64,000 bases of DNA from Pragia fontium DSM 5563 = ATCC 49100. Lineage in GTDB: Bacteria; Pseudomonadota; Gammaproteobacteria; Enterobacterales; Enterobacteriaceae. Below are positions 56,586-64,000 of the stretch, piece by piece. Below the pieces are notes generated by a model that made no database searches, was not told the origin of the DNA, and was given only the letters and a program-made list of their open reading frames with translations. The first letter of the stretch is position 1; each line of letters begins with the position of its first letter. The position numbers and the translations under genes are program-made. The stretch is from positions 219,249 to 283,248 of the forward strand of contig NZ_FOLW01000004.1 of assembly GCF_900112475.1 (NCBI RefSeq). The letters run 5' to 3'.

Positions 56586-57119
56586 ATGAAGCGATTTTCA
56601 CGGTTACAAATTTTTCTGCATTGGTTAACTTTAATTCTGCTTGTGCTGACTTATGTCGCTATGGAGTTCAGAGGGATATTTCCCAAGAATTCCGCCGGAT
56701 ATCTATTTATGCGGGAGAGCCACTATAATTTTGGAATCTTGGTATGGATAGTCATGGTTATTCGTATCGTGTTACGACGTTGCTATCACGATCCCGTAAT
56801 TATTCCTGCGCCTCCGGTATGGCAAATTGTGCTAGCTAAATTAATGCATGTCGCTTTATATGTTACATTCCTGGCATTGCCTGTTCTGGGGATCTTGTTG
56901 ATGGCTTACGGAGGGAAAGAGTGGACTTTCCTGGGAATGAATATTCCTGGCTTCGTGACGCCAGATAACGTAACAAAAAGTACCATCAAGGAGATTCATG
57001 AAACCTGGGCAAATATTGGCTATTTTCTGATTGGATTACATGCTTGTGCATCACTATTTCATCATTATATTCAAAAAGATAATACGCTTTTGCGAATGAT
57101 GCCCGTCAGAGATAAATAA
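56586..57119 (+). CDS. cybB: Cytochrome b561
   Basis: A four-helix inner-membrane di-heme b-type cytochrome; E. coli CybB oxidises quinol with superoxide as electron acceptor. Conserved histidines appear in LQIFLHWLTL (His12), RESHYNFGI, LMHVALYV and IGLHACASLFHHY, with AMEFRGIFP and DNTLLRMMP matching E. coli CybB. There are 177 residues. It is a single gene with the same orientation as the autotransporters, 156 bp after the last one. Confidence 0.92.
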   Translation: MKRFSRLQIFLHWLTLILLVLTYVAMEFRGIFPKNSAGYLFMRESHYNFGILVWIVMVIRIVLRRCYHDPVIIPAPPVWQIVLAKLMHVALYVTFLALPVLGILLMAYGGKEWTFLGMNIPGFVTPDNVTKSTIKEIHETWANIGYFLIGLHACASLFHHYIQKDNTLLRMMPVRDK

Positions 57120-57187
57120 TTTATTTATGCTGTAATGTGTGCCAGTGTAAAAATAGGGATATTAAGTTGTGAAAGATTTTCAGCGTA

Positions 57188-57562
57188 ATGATGTGCGATG
57201 CCTATCCTGAAAAATATCGACGTCCATTGCTGGCGATACGAGATTTAATCTTTGATGTTGCTTCTAAGACGGAGGGCGTTGGGCGAATTACTGAAACTTT
57301 GAAGTGGTCACAACCGAGTTACCTCACTCAGGAAACCGGATCAGGAACCACTATTCGGCTGGATCGTTTTGGTGAATCACACATCGCGTTCTTTGTTCAC
57401 TGTCAAACAACGTTGGTTGATTCCTTCAGGGGGCTGTTTCAGGATCTCGATTACTCGAATAATCGTGCCATTATTTTTGATCCTGAGGCGGACTTACCGA
57501 TGGATGAACTGGCAATATGTATCGCAATGTCGCTGACCTATAAGTTGAATAAGAAGAACTAA
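57188..57562 (+). CDS. DUF1801 (YdhG-like) protein
   Basis: A 124-residue soluble protein of the DUF1801 family, function unknown. DAYPEKYRRPLLAIRDLIFD, LKWSQPSYLT and GSGTTIRLDRFG fit the family. An in-frame stop seven codons upstream limits the start to the two adjacent ATGs at 57188 or 57191; neither has a good ribosome site, so expression may be low. Confidence 0.8.
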   Translation: MMCDAYPEKYRRPLLAIRDLIFDVASKTEGVGRITETLKWSQPSYLTQETGSGTTIRLDRFGESHIAFFVHCQTTLVDSFRGLFQDLDYSNNRAIIFDPEADLPMDELAICIAMSLTYKLNKKN

Positions 57563-57618
57563 CCGCAGAATTGTCGTGTTATTTTTTGTTCTGTTCTCTT
57601 TTATCGATTGACCAAAAA

Positions 57619-57650
57619 ATAACACCGTATTGAGCTCAATACGGTGTTAT
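57619..57650. terminator. Palindromic hairpin after the DUF1801 gene
   Basis: ATAACACCGTATTGA-GC-TCAATACGGTGTTAT is a 15-bp perfect inverted repeat (each arm listed separately around GC), preceded by AAAAAA. It suits the end of the plus-strand gene and also of the decayed minus-strand gene beyond it. Confidence 0.65.
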
Positions 57651-57685
57651 CGCATTTTAAATGGTTTTAACAGGGTGGTAGCAGG

Positions 57686-57844
57686 TTAAAAACTGAAGTG
57701 ATATCCACCAGTAACCAGCTCGAGATCCAAATACAAGCTATGTTGTTTGCCAACTCTTCGGCTTATTCCTACGCCGTTTGCTCAGCAATCTCCTTTGAAG
57801 GAGTCTGTTTCTTTATTGCCATTTAAACGATAGTCAGCATTACC
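57686..57844 (-). pseudogene. Decayed autotransporter beta-barrel C-terminus
   Basis: The minus strand reads NADYRLNGNKETDSFKGDC, a TGA stop, ANGVGISRRVGKQHSLYLD and finally GGYHFSF followed by TAA. This aligns with DYRLNGSAENHTFKGNWW, NNGVGVSAQLAKQHTFYLS and GGYRFSF of the three tandem autotransporters. One Trp codon has become a stop and about ten codons near the end are deleted. Only the last barrel strands remain. It shows that a further, inverted family member once lay here. Confidence 0.75.
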
Positions 57845-58098
57845 GTTCTGGGTGATTTGTATCAACATCTATAGATAAAACGATACACTGTCACTTATTT
57901 GGATTTAGACAACAACGCGTTTTGTAACGGTTCTAACACCACCAGCATTAAAAGCGCTGCAATATTTTTATCTTCTTTGGTGTTATTCATTTCACAAATA
58001 ATGTAATAATAATAACATTATGGGTATCAGTACGAGACTGGCAGGGCAAAAGTCGGGTTATCACTGATTGCAGGTTTTTGAATGCGGGAATTTTGATT

Positions 58099-58590
58099 AT
58101 GAATGTAATCGTTGCAATTGCGCTGACGACAGGGATTTTATCAGGAATTTGGGGCTGGGTTGCGGTGAGTTTAGGTTTATTAAGCTGGGCTGGCTTTATG
58201 GGCTGCACGACTTATTTTGCCTGTCCACAGGGTGGATTACGTGGCTTAGTTATTTCACTGTGCACTTTGTGCAGCGGTGTATTTTGGGCTCAGGTGATTA
58301 TTCATGGTGGTGCACTGCAACCTCAATGGGAAATCCTGGGTTATATGGTGACGGGAGTGGTGGCCTTTTTAATGTGCCTTCAGGCTAAGCAGCGTTGGCT
58401 GGCATTTGTGCCGGGAACGTTTATGGGAGCGTGCGCAACCTTTGCCGATAATGGTAACTGGCAACTGGTCTTACCGTCGTTGTTGCTGGGGCTGGTATTC
58501 GGTTATGCCATGAAAAATAGTGGACTGTGGTTGGCTGCACGCAAACAACAAGTAATACAACGTAAGCAAGAGCAGCAAGAAATCGGTTGA
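58099..58590 (+). CDS. ycdZ: YcdZ-type DUF1097 membrane protein
   Basis: An inner-membrane protein of about 163 residues with five or so hydrophobic helices. IALTTGILSGIWGWVAVSLG, LLSWAGFMGCTTYFACPQGG and FGYAMKNSGLWLAAR match E. coli YcdZ almost exactly. Function is unknown. I chose the ATG at 58099 to match the E. coli start; an upstream TTG adds seven residues. Confidence 0.88.
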   Translation: MNVIVAIALTTGILSGIWGWVAVSLGLLSWAGFMGCTTYFACPQGGLRGLVISLCTLCSGVFWAQVIIHGGALQPQWEILGYMVTGVVAFLMCLQAKQRWLAFVPGTFMGACATFADNGNWQLVLPSLLLGLVFGYAMKNSGLWLAARKQQVIQRKQEQQEIG

Positions 58591-58836
58591 TATACCGGTA
58601 ATGTGTGCACACTTCCGGTAATGAAATGGTATGTGAAACGCAACAGCACGTTATAAATTTATGGAATGATCTGACTGTCAATTGACATCACTTACTATAT
58701 GGGGCACAAGTCCATCGTTCAGCGTAAGGGCAAATTGGGGCAACCTATCGATATGTGATATGAAATAAAGCGGTTAAGTCGTTTGTGGGTTGAACATCCG
58801 AACTCATTGACTTAACATCTGTTGCGAGGTGTTTTA

Positions 58837-58914
58837 ATGAATCTATTTTTTGTTGTTTGTCCTTTGTTGCTTCATCCGCGCATCGCTAAATGCAGTGATT
58901 ATCTGAACGTATAA
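58837..58914 (+). CDS. Possible leader peptide of the acetyltransferase gene
   Basis: A 25-residue ORF (MNLFFVVCPLLLHPRIAK... ending YLNV) with GAGG 7 nt before its ATG. Its stop codon lies inside the 3' arm of a stem-loop. Short leaders of this layout regulate chloramphenicol and macrolide resistance genes by drug-stalled ribosomes. Because the gene 58 bp later encodes a Vat/CatB-type acetyltransferase, the same logic may apply. There is no direct proof of translation. Confidence 0.4.
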   Translation: MNLFFVVCPLLLHPRIAKCSDYLNV

Positions 58915-58964
58915 TCACTGCCACGAATTTAAATCGTTCCGTGGCTTTCTCTATATTGAAAGGA
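58892..58964 (+). promoter_or_regulatory. Hairpin series before the acetyltransferase start
   Basis: Three successive stems are visible: GCAGTGATTA/TAATCACTGC around the leader stop codon, CCACG/CGTGG right after it, and CTTTC-8 nt-GAAAG, whose second arm overlaps the GAAAGGAAG ribosome site of the acetyltransferase. The last would hide the ribosome site, as in translational attenuation. Stem 3 is only 5 bp, so it is weak. Confidence 0.4.
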
Positions 58965-58972
58965 AGTTAGTC

Positions 58973-59590
58973 ATGCAAGATAAACATTGGTCAAGAGTGG
59001 AGTATCTCCATCTTTCGGTAACGAATCCCAATATTCTGATTAAAGGTCAGCATAGTTACTATAGTGATTGTTGGGATCGCGGGTTTGAACAGTCGGTTGT
59101 GCGTTATCTCCATGGAGATAAGGTCAGTCAGGAATGGGAACCCCTTGGCCATATCGATAAGCTCATCATTGGTGATTATGTTTGCATCGGTGCTGAATCC
59201 GTTATTCTCATGGGTGGCAATCATACCCACTGTATTGACTTTATCAGTCTTTATCCCTTTGTTGAGACGTTAAATACCACATATCAACCTCGAGGGGATA
59301 CAGTACTGAACGACGGATGCTGGCTGGGAATACGTTGTATTTTGATGCCAGGGGTTGTGGTTGGTGAGGGCGCTGTGATCGCTGCGGGAAGCGTAGTGAC
59401 AAAAGATGTTCCCCCTTATGCTGTTGTTGGTGGCAATCCAGCTCGCTTGATTAAGTACCGTTTTCCAGAAGAGATGGTAACCAGAGTCCTGAAACTCGCT
59501 CTCTATGAAAGATCGGATGAAGAGTTAAAGAGATTAATTCCGTTACTCAGTTCTGCTGATATTTCTGCACTGGAAGCAGAGCTAGCGTAA
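58973..59590 (+). CDS. Vat/CatB-family xenobiotic acetyltransferase
   Basis: A left-handed beta-helix acetyltransferase of 205 residues. The hexapeptide repeats are IGDYVCIGAESVILMGGNH, WLGIRCILMPGVVVGEGAVI and AAGSVVTKDVPPYAVVGGNP. GGNHTHCIDFISLYPF holds the catalytic-His region of streptogramin A (Vat) and chloramphenicol (CatB) acetyltransferases. True drug activity cannot be read from sequence. GAAAGGAAG precedes the ATG. A possible leader peptide and hairpins lie upstream. Confidence 0.85.
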   Translation: MQDKHWSRVEYLHLSVTNPNILIKGQHSYYSDCWDRGFEQSVVRYLHGDKVSQEWEPLGHIDKLIIGDYVCIGAESVILMGGNHTHCIDFISLYPFVETLNTTYQPRGDTVLNDGCWLGIRCILMPGVVVGEGAVIAAGSVVTKDVPPYAVVGGNPARLIKYRFPEEMVTRVLKLALYERSDEELKRLIPLLSSADISALEAELA

Positions 59591-59612
59591 TCTATTCACT
59601 GAGCAAATTATT

Positions 59613-59649
59613 CATACCGTGATATAACAATAGGTTATATCACGGTATG
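59613..59649. terminator. Terminator between the acetyltransferase and autotransporter 4
   Basis: CATACCGTGATATAAC and GTTATATCACGGTATG form a perfect 16-bp stem with a 5-nt loop between convergent genes. Confidence 0.75.
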
Positions 59650-59693
59650 TTATGCAAATTATCTATAGATTTTTACGTTGTTAAGCGAATTGG

Positions 59694-61943
59694 CTAAAAC
59701 TGATACTGTACGCCTATTTGTTCACTCAATGGCATTTCCATATGTCCGTCATTGGCTTTAGCGTAATTTAATTCGGTAAAGGCTGACCACTGATTATTGA
59801 AGTTTATACTGACACCAACACCATATTTCATCACTGTACCTGAATTATCATTACGGAAATCCTCAGTTTGGTTGATGGTCACCTTATTTTTATCTGCAAA
59901 TTCGTGACTCACTGCAAAACGAGCATAGGGTTTAAAGACGGTCTTGCTTTGGGATTCAAAACTAGCCCCTAAGGTCGTACCCAGCTCTGCTTTTAATGAC
60001 TTCGCTCCTTCGGCCTTAGCTTTAAGATTATTGCTTAGCGTATAGTCTGAGCTTTGAGCTTGAAATACTGAGAGTTGAGTGTAGGGTTCAATAAAGTACT
60101 GGTTCAATTTAATATGGCGGCCGCCTTCAATCGACGCGCCGATACCATACAGGGTATCTTTACCTGTTGCTCGGGAGCCTTGAACGGTTTTCACATTATT
60201 TTTGAGACTAAAACGGTTAGCTTTTAACACCCCATCAATATAGTAACCATTATCCCATAAATAGGTTCCATATAAACCTAAGGCATAGCTATCAACATGA
60301 CCATCGCCACCGCGGTTATAGTCAATGTCTGAACGTGAATACGACATCATGCTGCCGACTAAAATATTCGCCGCATCCTGTTGAATGCTTTTATCACCAC
60401 CGAGTACAACACCTGTGGTGTCTTGTTTGTAAGCCACAAAATTATTGATCTTATAGCGACTATTGATGATCTTGCCCCACGCACCACCATCGTTGCTATT
60501 TCTCGTGTGTATGTCTCCCATGCGCGTGCGTAGTGTGGTTAGCTCAGCATCCCATACATTGGGTACCGTATTCGCCAGAGCGATTACGCCATAAGTATTA
60601 CCTGAAATGGGTGGTTTAGGGTCAGGCTTTTCATTTGATTCTGGTTTTTTATTCGGTTCAGGATCGGGCTTTGGCTTAGAGGTACTTAAAACCCAGTCGT
60701 CAGGATTGGTGGTGTCTTGATTTAAATAATACTGATACGCCCCTAAATCAACGGCACCGTTAGCCAGAGTAAAGCTATCATTGGCACTGCCTTCACCATG
60801 AATTAAATAATAGCCTTCACTATCCGAATTGAGCTCATCGCCAGTATCTGCCACATTGACGATGAATTTACCATTGACGGTATCGGTAATATTTAAAAAA
60901 TCGCCTTTCATACCACCGACACGCATATTGAAGACGCCATGACCAGACAGCTCTTTGATATTGGCCTGTAGATATCCTGTTACGTTGTCTGCATTTTTAA
61001 ATGTCACTGCACCATTATTTAGTAGTTGTCCAATGTTGATATAGCGTCCATCTCCAGGCGTATCTTGTCCCCGGATTAGTTGCAACTGACTATTTACATC
61101 ATGTAAACCAATATGTTCGGCGTTGGCCGCATTAAATGTGGCACCGATATTATTATATCGACGAGCACTACTTAGACGTACGAAACCATCGCCATAAACA
61201 TCAAAAGAGCCTATAGATGAAGCGCCTTCATTCAGATAAGCGATACCACCGCTATTGACTACGGTATCTTTAATTATTCCGCCTCGATAGACGGATAAAA
61301 TGGCGCCATGATTGATAGTGGTATTATCAGCCTGAGCGGCTTTAAGACCTAAACCGGATATTGTGCCTCTTGCTTCATCCCATCCTTGATTAAAGGATAG
61401 TTTCATCCAGCCATTTTCATTAATAATACTGTTGTTCGCGTAACCCGCATAATCGACGTCAAGAATACCTTGTTGGGCATCGGTACCCGATACCGTGGTA
61501 TCGGTTGCGGTGCCGGCGATATACCATTTTTTATTTCTACCGTCAGAGAGGGAGGAGATATTCAGCGTTGCTGACATGACTTCTGTGTTGTAGGCATCGG
61601 CACCATCTAGTGAAACTGAGGAGCCAGCGCTAATCTTAGTATTATGAAGCTGGCCGCGAATCCAGGTATCATTTTCGTCATATCCGTCAGCGCTAATAGA
61701 CATACGATGACCATTGTTTAATATCAAATCATGGCCAACCACGCCGCTAGGCATTGACCAAGTTCTGTTATCAATACTTTGTTGCATGTTAGTACTATCG
61801 TCTTGAGTCGCGGCTATCCCGATAACTTCTATAGCATTAGCGGTAGAAAAGGGGGCTGTTACTGCGGCTATAAACATATAACCGGCAAAGCTTGAATGTT
61901 TATTTAAACGAGTTTCATTTTTTTTGGATAACTTTTCGTTCAT
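59694..61943 (-). CDS. Autotransporter 4, AidA/pertactin-type, unrelated passenger
   Basis: A 749-residue type V protein. The signal peptide ends near TANA-IE (residue 37). The passenger contains AidA-like repeats (NTKISAGSSVSLDGADAYNT, TTINHGAILSVYRGGIIKDT, VVNSGGIAYLNEGA). The linker is rich in Lys, Pro and Asp (KPKPDPEPNKKPESNEKPDP). The barrel has MGDIHTRNSNDGGAWGKI and ends VQYQF. It is not a close paralogue of the tandem three, but its barrel belongs to the same broad family. The probable role is adhesion. GAG precedes the ATG weakly. The 1.1-kb AT-rich region upstream is unusual. Confidence 0.87.
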   Translation of the reverse strand: MNEKLSKKNETRLNKHSSFAGYMFIAAVTAPFSTANAIEVIGIAATQDDSTNMQQSIDNRTWSMPSGVVGHDLILNNGHRMSISADGYDENDTWIRGQLHNTKISAGSSVSLDGADAYNTEVMSATLNISSLSDGRNKKWYIAGTATDTTVSGTDAQQGILDVDYAGYANNSIINENGWMKLSFNQGWDEARGTISGLGLKAAQADNTTINHGAILSVYRGGIIKDTVVNSGGIAYLNEGASSIGSFDVYGDGFVRLSSARRYNNIGATFNAANAEHIGLHDVNSQLQLIRGQDTPGDGRYINIGQLLNNGAVTFKNADNVTGYLQANIKELSGHGVFNMRVGGMKGDFLNITDTVNGKFIVNVADTGDELNSDSEGYYLIHGEGSANDSFTLANGAVDLGAYQYYLNQDTTNPDDWVLSTSKPKPDPEPNKKPESNEKPDPKPPISGNTYGVIALANTVPNVWDAELTTLRTRMGDIHTRNSNDGGAWGKIINSRYKINNFVAYKQDTTGVVLGGDKSIQQDAANILVGSMMSYSRSDIDYNRGGDGHVDSYALGLYGTYLWDNGYYIDGVLKANRFSLKNNVKTVQGSRATGKDTLYGIGASIEGGRHIKLNQYFIEPYTQLSVFQAQSSDYTLSNNLKAKAEGAKSLKAELGTTLGASFESQSKTVFKPYARFAVSHEFADKNKVTINQTEDFRNDNSGTVMKYGVGVSINFNNQWSAFTELNYAKANDGHMEMPLSEQIGVQYQF

Positions 61944-63070
61944 AGTAATATACTCAGATATATTTTAATAAATGACATTAAAAAGTTAACTCTAATAATA
62001 TTTCATATTGAAATCATGATATTAAAGAGTTGTTTGTTTTGGTTATTAAAAAAATTAATCTTGCCGTGTAAAAAAATGCTAGCCAGATATTTTCCATAGT
62101 CATGGCTTGATGGGTATTTTAAAACTTATTACGGAACCGGTGTTGATTGTATTTTATTGATTTTAAAGTGATAAAAATACCATGAGCTTGTTGGGAATAA
62201 GCTTTATATGTGTGGGGTTTATTTAAGTGATCATTGGGATTACTCCTCCTTGAATATTTTAAAAAATCCTTAATGCGTTAGCATAATACATATTATGCAA
62301 TAAATTAATAAATCGTTATTAGCAATCAATAACTTATTTTTAATTGTTTTTTTCTATCGGTTTATTTTTGGATTTATGTATTTATTGTTTTTTTTAAAGA
62401 GGTGGTTTTATTTATTTTTAATAGCAACAAAATTAATTTTTTCATTATCTTTTATCATTTTGTTTTTTATTTATCATTGGTTGTATTTATTTTGAATTAA
62501 TTAAATAAAAGGCAACATTTTTGATGATTCTATCAACATGGTATCTTATACAGCTAAATTGAGTTAAAGCATAAAGTTGCCAATGATTGATACTAAGGTG
62601 ATTACGATATAGCGTTCACCTTGTTCGGCTGGAATCCAATCTTAATATGTATAAATATTAAGCTAATTGCCTTTAAGTCTATACTTATCATGTTAAAAAT
62701 CATAAATGTTATCGGTAATAAAAAATTTCATCATATTAAACCTACATAATATGGTTAAAATCTATCCATAATTAATTGCTTTAATAGGTATTAATTTTTC
62801 ATTCATTATATACAATTTTGATATTTCTAGTAATATTACCAGCTGCAATATCCTATCTTATCCTGTTAAATGAGTAATCTTATATGTACTGATTAGGTAG
62901 TAGATATAAAATCGAATAGGTAGTCATAATTAAAATTGTCAATAAAAATCATGGTGATAATGAAAATAATGATGGTGAAGTGTACAGGGAAATTGATACT
63001 TCAATATCATATTTAAAATATTCTTAATAGGGTAAGTTATTATTAAGAAATGTTTAAATAAAGGGGTTCT
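61944..63070. other. Long AT-rich non-coding region
   Basis: These 1127 bp, very AT-rich, separate divergent autotransporter 4 and tsx. I found no ORF with a ribosome site, no tRNA and no clear repeat. They hold both promoters and probably xenogeneic-silencer (H-NS-like) binding. Confidence 0.5.
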
Positions 63071-63958
63071 ATGAAGTCTATTATAAAAATTTCTTGTACT
63101 ATTTTAGCGATGGGTTCTATTCATCAGAGCAGCGCAAATGAAGCACACCAATCCATGTATCTGTCCGATTGGTGGCATCAAAGCATTAATATCGTAGGGA
63201 GTTATAATACTCGATTTGGTCCAATTAAGAATAATGACCTGTATTTAGAATATGAAGCCTATGCCAAAACTGATTTAATTGACTTCTACGGTTACATTGA
63301 CGTTCCTAAAACGTTTGGCGTGGGTAATACCACGGATGTTGGTATTTGGGATAATGGTTCGCCAATTTTTATGGAAATCGAACCCCGATTTTCTCTGAGT
63401 GGCATAACAAATTCAGCATTGAAAGTAGGGCCATTTAAAGATTTCTATTTTGCTAATAACTATATTTTTGATACGGGAAAAAATAGTGCAGCAAGACAAA
63501 GTACTTGGTATATGGGGCTGGGTACTGATATTGATACGGGGTTGCCATTCTCGCTGGCGGCAAACGTGTATGCCAAGTATCAGTGGCAAAACTATGGGGC
63601 GCAGAATGAGAACTCATGGGATGGTTATCGTTTTAAGATTAAATACTTTGCTCCGATAAGCCGCGTATTGGGCGGTGATCTCGCTTACATCGGTTATACC
63701 AATTTTGATTGGGGGTCCGATTTAGGGGATAAGTCAGGCAATAGCTTAAATGGTAAGAGAGTAAGAAGTAACAACGCCATCGCTTCAAGCCATATTTTGG
63801 CGCTAAATTACGATCGTTTGCATTATGCTGTGGTTGCTCGATATTTTCATAATGGCGGACAGTGGAAAGATGGCACGGAATTGAATTTTGGTAACGGTAA
63901 CTTTAGCACTGAAACCACAGGGTGGGGCTACTACCTGATCGCGGGCTATAATTTTTAG
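63071..63958 (+). CDS. tsx: Tsx, nucleoside-specific outer-membrane channel
   Basis: A 12-strand outer-membrane channel for nucleosides and deoxynucleosides. It has a signal peptide of about 22 residues (ending near SSA-NE). [29 protein letters not shown]-like [30 protein letters not shown] and [13 protein letters not shown] match E. coli Tsx. There are 295 residues against 294. AAGGGG precedes the ATG. Confidence 0.95.
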   Translation: MKSIIKISCTILAMGSIHQSSANEAHQSMYLSDWWHQSINIVGSYNTRFGPIKNNDLYLEYEAYAKTDLIDFYGYIDVPKTFGVGNTTDVGIWDNGSPIFMEIEPRFSLSGITNSALKVGPFKDFYFANNYIFDTGKNSAARQSTWYMGLGTDIDTGLPFSLAANVYAKYQWQNYGAQNENSWDGYRFKIKYFAPISRVLGGDLAYIGYTNFDWGSDLGDKSGNSLNGKRVRSNNAIASSHILALNYDRLHYAVVARYFHNGGQWKDGTELNFGNGNFSTETTGWGYYLIAGYNF

Positions 63959-64000
63959 CGGTTTAGCCCATGTTGTTCGGTGGGTTATTCTGTGTGGAAC

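Larger units (their letters stand above)
57563..58098. other. Gap between the DUF1801 gene and ycdZ
   Basis: This region holds the palindrome at 57619-57650 and a minus-strand autotransporter remnant (57686-57844). A 31-codon minus-strand ORF at 57895-57990 (MNNTKEDKNI...) has no clear ribosome site and is doubtful. The rest is AT-rich promoter DNA. Confidence 0.5.
58591..58972. other. Leader region of the acetyltransferase gene
   Basis: A 382-bp gap. Its second half holds a small leader ORF (58837-58914) and hairpins ahead of the acetyltransferase. The first half has only a short GTGTGCACAC palindrome. Confidence 0.5.

Noticed and set aside
57895-57990. A 31-codon minus-strand ORF (MNNTKEDKNI...) near the autotransporter remnant.
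   Set aside because: Only a GTGAA precedes the ATG, there is no recognisable domain, and the region is decaying DNA.

Overview
This window is chromosomal DNA from a gammaproteobacterium of the order Enterobacterales. Two blocks keep the Escherichia coli-type gene order (lpxM-pykA-hexR-zwf and yoaB/yoaA-tsaB-fadD-rnd), and most housekeeping proteins look like clear but not very close relatives of the E. coli ones. Departures from E. coli order (pgl beside zwf, no edd, no yeaY, a pan operon of a different type, OlsF) point to a family outside the Enterobacteriaceae proper, perhaps Budviciaceae or Yersiniaceae. That placement is inference only. No tRNA, rRNA, CRISPR array, phage or intact transposon was seen.

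Positions 1-15000 are core metabolism: the end of lpxM (lipid A), pykA, hexR, zwf-pgl-eda (sugar-phosphate metabolism with a HexR operator in front of zwf), the spermidine-exporter pair mdtJ/mdtI with a possible leader peptide, a RidA-family protein, the YoaA helicase, tsaB, fadD, rnd and a LysE-family exporter. Positions 15000-22000 are an envelope-stress block: ygiW divergent from qseBC, a second tandem qseBC-like two-component pair, and a convergent lipid A phosphoethanolamine transferase (eptA). PmrA/QseB-like direct-repeat boxes lie in front of both qseB and eptA.

Positions 22000-35500 mix a PEP-hydrolase-like TIM barrel with a divergent TetR regulator and a 24-bp palindrome between them, mntP with its yybP-ykoY manganese riboswitch and a Fur-like box, a SetB-type exporter, the complete ivbL-attenuator-ilvB-ilvN operon, an AlkC-type DNA glycosylase, an nhaC-TIGR04076-aldo/keto reductase operon, an AT-rich hydrolase, and a WYL regulator divergent from a pyridoxamine-oxidase-like protein across an 11-bp inverted repeat. 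Positions 35500-46200 hold a four-gene pantothenate operon (panG-like, panB, panC, panD), a bifunctional ornithine-lipid synthase (olsF), the formaldehyde detoxification set frmR-frmA-frmB (frmA and frmB separated by a 426-bp MITE-like element with IS4-type ends), eamA and amn.

Positions 46200-64000 are dominated by surface proteins. Three tandem paralogous pertactin-like autotransporters (about 2.8 kb each) have mosaic, near-identical beta-barrels. They are followed by cybB, a DUF1801 protein, a decayed autotransporter C-terminus, ycdZ, a Vat/CatB-type acetyltransferase preceded by a small leader ORF and hairpins, a fourth unrelated autotransporter, an AT-rich 1.1-kb gap, and tsx. The points most worth following up are the autotransporter array with its gene-conversion tract and paired upstream palindromes, the possible antibiotic-type leader before the acetyltransferase, the panG operon, and the duplicated QseBC circuit wired to eptA.
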